Assembly: GCA_018333405.1 (NCBI GenBank)
Contig: JAGXSR010000070.1
Location: 1-6,196, forward strand
Reading direction: 5' to 3'
Length of the DNA: 6,196 nucleotides
DNA from: Dethiobacter sp.
Lineage (GTDB): Bacteria; Bacillota; Dethiobacteria; DTU022
Made by a program: the position numbers and the translations under genes. The notes under the pieces were generated by a model. That model had not been told where the DNA came from. It saw nothing but the letters and a program-made list of their open reading frames with translations, and did not search any database. Positions 5,963 to 6,196 of this stretch are shown here, piece after piece (within the stretch, counting starts at the first letter, position 1; each line of letters opens with the position of its first letter).

Positions 5963-5992
5963 AAAAAAGCACCCGCAAGACGATGCGGATGC
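5963..5992 (-). terminator. Rho-independent terminator, leftward
   Basis: On the minus strand GCATCCGCA (5992-5984), a six-base loop, and TGCGGGTGC (5977-5969) form a 9-bp stem with one G-U pair, followed immediately by six Ts (5968-5963). There is no T-tract on the other side, so it works only for leftward transcription. No leftward gene is visible before it within the window. Confidence 0.85.
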
Positions 5993-6034
5993 AAACATGA
6001 ACAGACATTAAAAATAATGCGTTCTTAAAGTTAA

Positions 6035-6063
6035 TTGTTATTTTATCGTATTAGCGATATAAT
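6035..6063 (+). promoter_or_regulatory. Sigma-A-type promoter of the XRE regulator
   Basis: TTGTTA (6035-6040) and a consensus TATAAT (6058-6063) are separated by 17 bp, the ideal spacing. Transcription would start near 6070, about 23 nt before the ATG at 6093, giving a short leader that contains the ribosome site. Confidence 0.75.
6044..6059. promoter_or_regulatory. Operator-like palindrome between -35 and -10
   Basis: TATCG (6044-6048) and CGATA (6055-6059) are perfect inverted arms around a 6-nt centre. The 16-bp site fills the spacer and touches the -10 box, the position expected for autorepression by the XRE protein encoded just downstream. Binding by that protein is an inference. Confidence 0.45.
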
Positions 6064-6072
6064 TGGAATATA

Positions 6073-6092
6073 CTTGCGGGAGGTGCAAGACC
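6073..6092 (+). promoter_or_regulatory. Ribosome site of the XRE gene in a hairpin loop
   Basis: GGGAGGTG (6078-6085) lies 7 nt before the ATG at 6093 and is a strong Shine-Dalgarno. It is flanked by CTTGC (6073-6077) and GCAAG (6085-6089), perfect 5-bp arms, so most of the site would lie in the loop of a small stem. This fixes the start codon. A regulatory role for the stem is possible but unproven. Confidence 0.6.
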
Positions 6093-6196
6093 ATGGCGAT
6101 AAGCTACAACAAACTCTGGAAGCTGCTGATTGATAAGAATATGAAAAAGAAAGACCTGCAGCGTCTTTCCGGCGTCAGTTCGGCTACCATTACGAA
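6093..6196 (+). CDS. XRE (Cro/C1-type) helix-turn-helix regulator, 5' part only
   Basis: Only the first 34 residues are in the window, and the frame stays open to its end. They read MAISYNKLWKLLIDKNMKKK and then DLQRLSGVSSATIT. This matches the opening of the small Cro/C1-type DNA-binding family of about 65-75 residues: a first helix with YNKLWKLLID, a Met-Lys-rich turn, then KKDLQRLSGVSSATIT as helix two, turn and the start of the recognition helix. Relatives of this size commonly stand in front of restriction-modification or other accessory genes in Clostridia and often control them. The gene has its own strong promoter, a palindrome in the promoter and a strong ribosome site. It is divergent from the primase fragment. 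The neighbour it might control lies to the right, outside the window. Confidence 0.85.
   Translation, partial: MAISYNKLWKLLIDKNMKKKDLQRLSGVSSATIT

Larger units (their letters stand above)
5750..6092. other. 343-bp intergenic region between primase fragment and XRE gene
   Basis: No gene of convincing quality lies here. The region is AT-richer than the operon. From left to right it holds the primase ribosome site (5758-5774), two degenerate copies of an AAAATTTT...CTATATGC pattern with a tandem GGGGTA pair (5847-5931), a CGAAG/CTTCG inverted repeat (5931-5935 and 5946-5950), a leftward rho-independent terminator (5963-5992) and the rightward promoter and operator-like palindrome of the XRE gene (6035-6063). 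I found no convincing promoter for the primase gene between it and the terminator. Confidence 0.7.
5250..6196. mobile_element. Edge of a putative integrated or rearranged element, extends past the window
   Basis: Around 5250 the housekeeping operon gives way to a primase-polymerase fragment on the opposite strand, an AT-richer intergenic region and an XRE-type regulator. The left limit is placed where the primase's recognisable sequence (ending RDGGILPV, last codon 5252-5254) stops and antisense fni sequence begins. No integrase, transposase, tRNA gene or clear terminal repeat is visible in the window, so the element type is unknown. It could be a phage or plasmid remnant, an integrative element, or a deletion junction inside a larger one. 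Confidence 0.5.

Noticed and set aside
5796..6008. A 70-codon leftward reading frame starting MSVHVCIR
   Set aside because: It has no ribosome site before its ATG, contains the terminator hairpin and repeats within it, and its composition looks random.
6009..6045. Imperfect inverted repeat TAAAAATAA ... TTATTTTA before the XRE promoter
   Set aside because: Arms differ in A-run length, are pure A/T and are expected by chance in this composition.
1..6196. CRISPR array, tRNA, rRNA, transposase or integrase genes
   Set aside because: No regularly spaced repeats, no cloverleaf or rRNA-like sequence and no recombinase motifs were seen on either strand.

Overview
The window looks like chromosomal DNA from a Gram-positive anaerobe of the Clostridia, most likely a Desulfotomaculum/Pelotomaculum-type Peptococcaceae. 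The main reasons are a fused IspH-ribosomal protein S1 gene, a monofunctional AroH-type chorismate mutase, a type 2 (FMN) isopentenyl-diphosphate isomerase, purine-rich Shine-Dalgarno sites and frequent GTG/TTG starts. The genus is an inference from gene content and order, not a match to a known genome.

Positions 1-5250 hold a compact rightward gene run with housekeeping functions: the 3' end of an unrecognised gene, aroH (chorismate mutase), cmk (CMP kinase), a plsC-family acyltransferase, a long ispH-rpsA fusion, and fni. Gaps are 16, 70, 31 and 36 bp, and fni overlaps the end of ispH-rpsA by 20 bp, so the run is probably one operon. It combines aromatic amino acid synthesis, CMP recycling, phospholipid assembly, the last step of the MEP isoprenoid pathway, a translation factor and IPP/DMAPP interconversion. 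Cmk next to S1 is a widespread bacterial arrangement; here an acyltransferase and an IspH domain lie between them.

At about position 5250 the sequence changes character. The last codons and the stop of fni read through into DNA that, on the other strand, encodes the N-terminal catalytic domain of a phage/plasmid-type primase-polymerase. That gene is cut off where it meets fni. Beyond it lies a 343-bp AT-richer gap (5750-6092) with degenerate repeats, a strong leftward terminator with no gene before it, and a sigma-A-like rightward promoter with an operator-like palindrome. The window ends inside a small XRE-family regulator of a kind often found in front of restriction-modification or other accessory genes. 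I read 5250-6196 as the edge of a decayed or rearranged integrated element; the cargo that would explain it lies outside the window.

The most interesting observation is a near-perfect Shine-Dalgarno sequence (2911-2919) and in-frame ATG (2930) exactly at the IspH/S1 boundary of the fusion gene. The fusion itself starts at a TTG behind a poor, poly-G ribosome site. This could let the cell make free S1 in addition to the fusion protein. No complete undescribed system is visible in this window.
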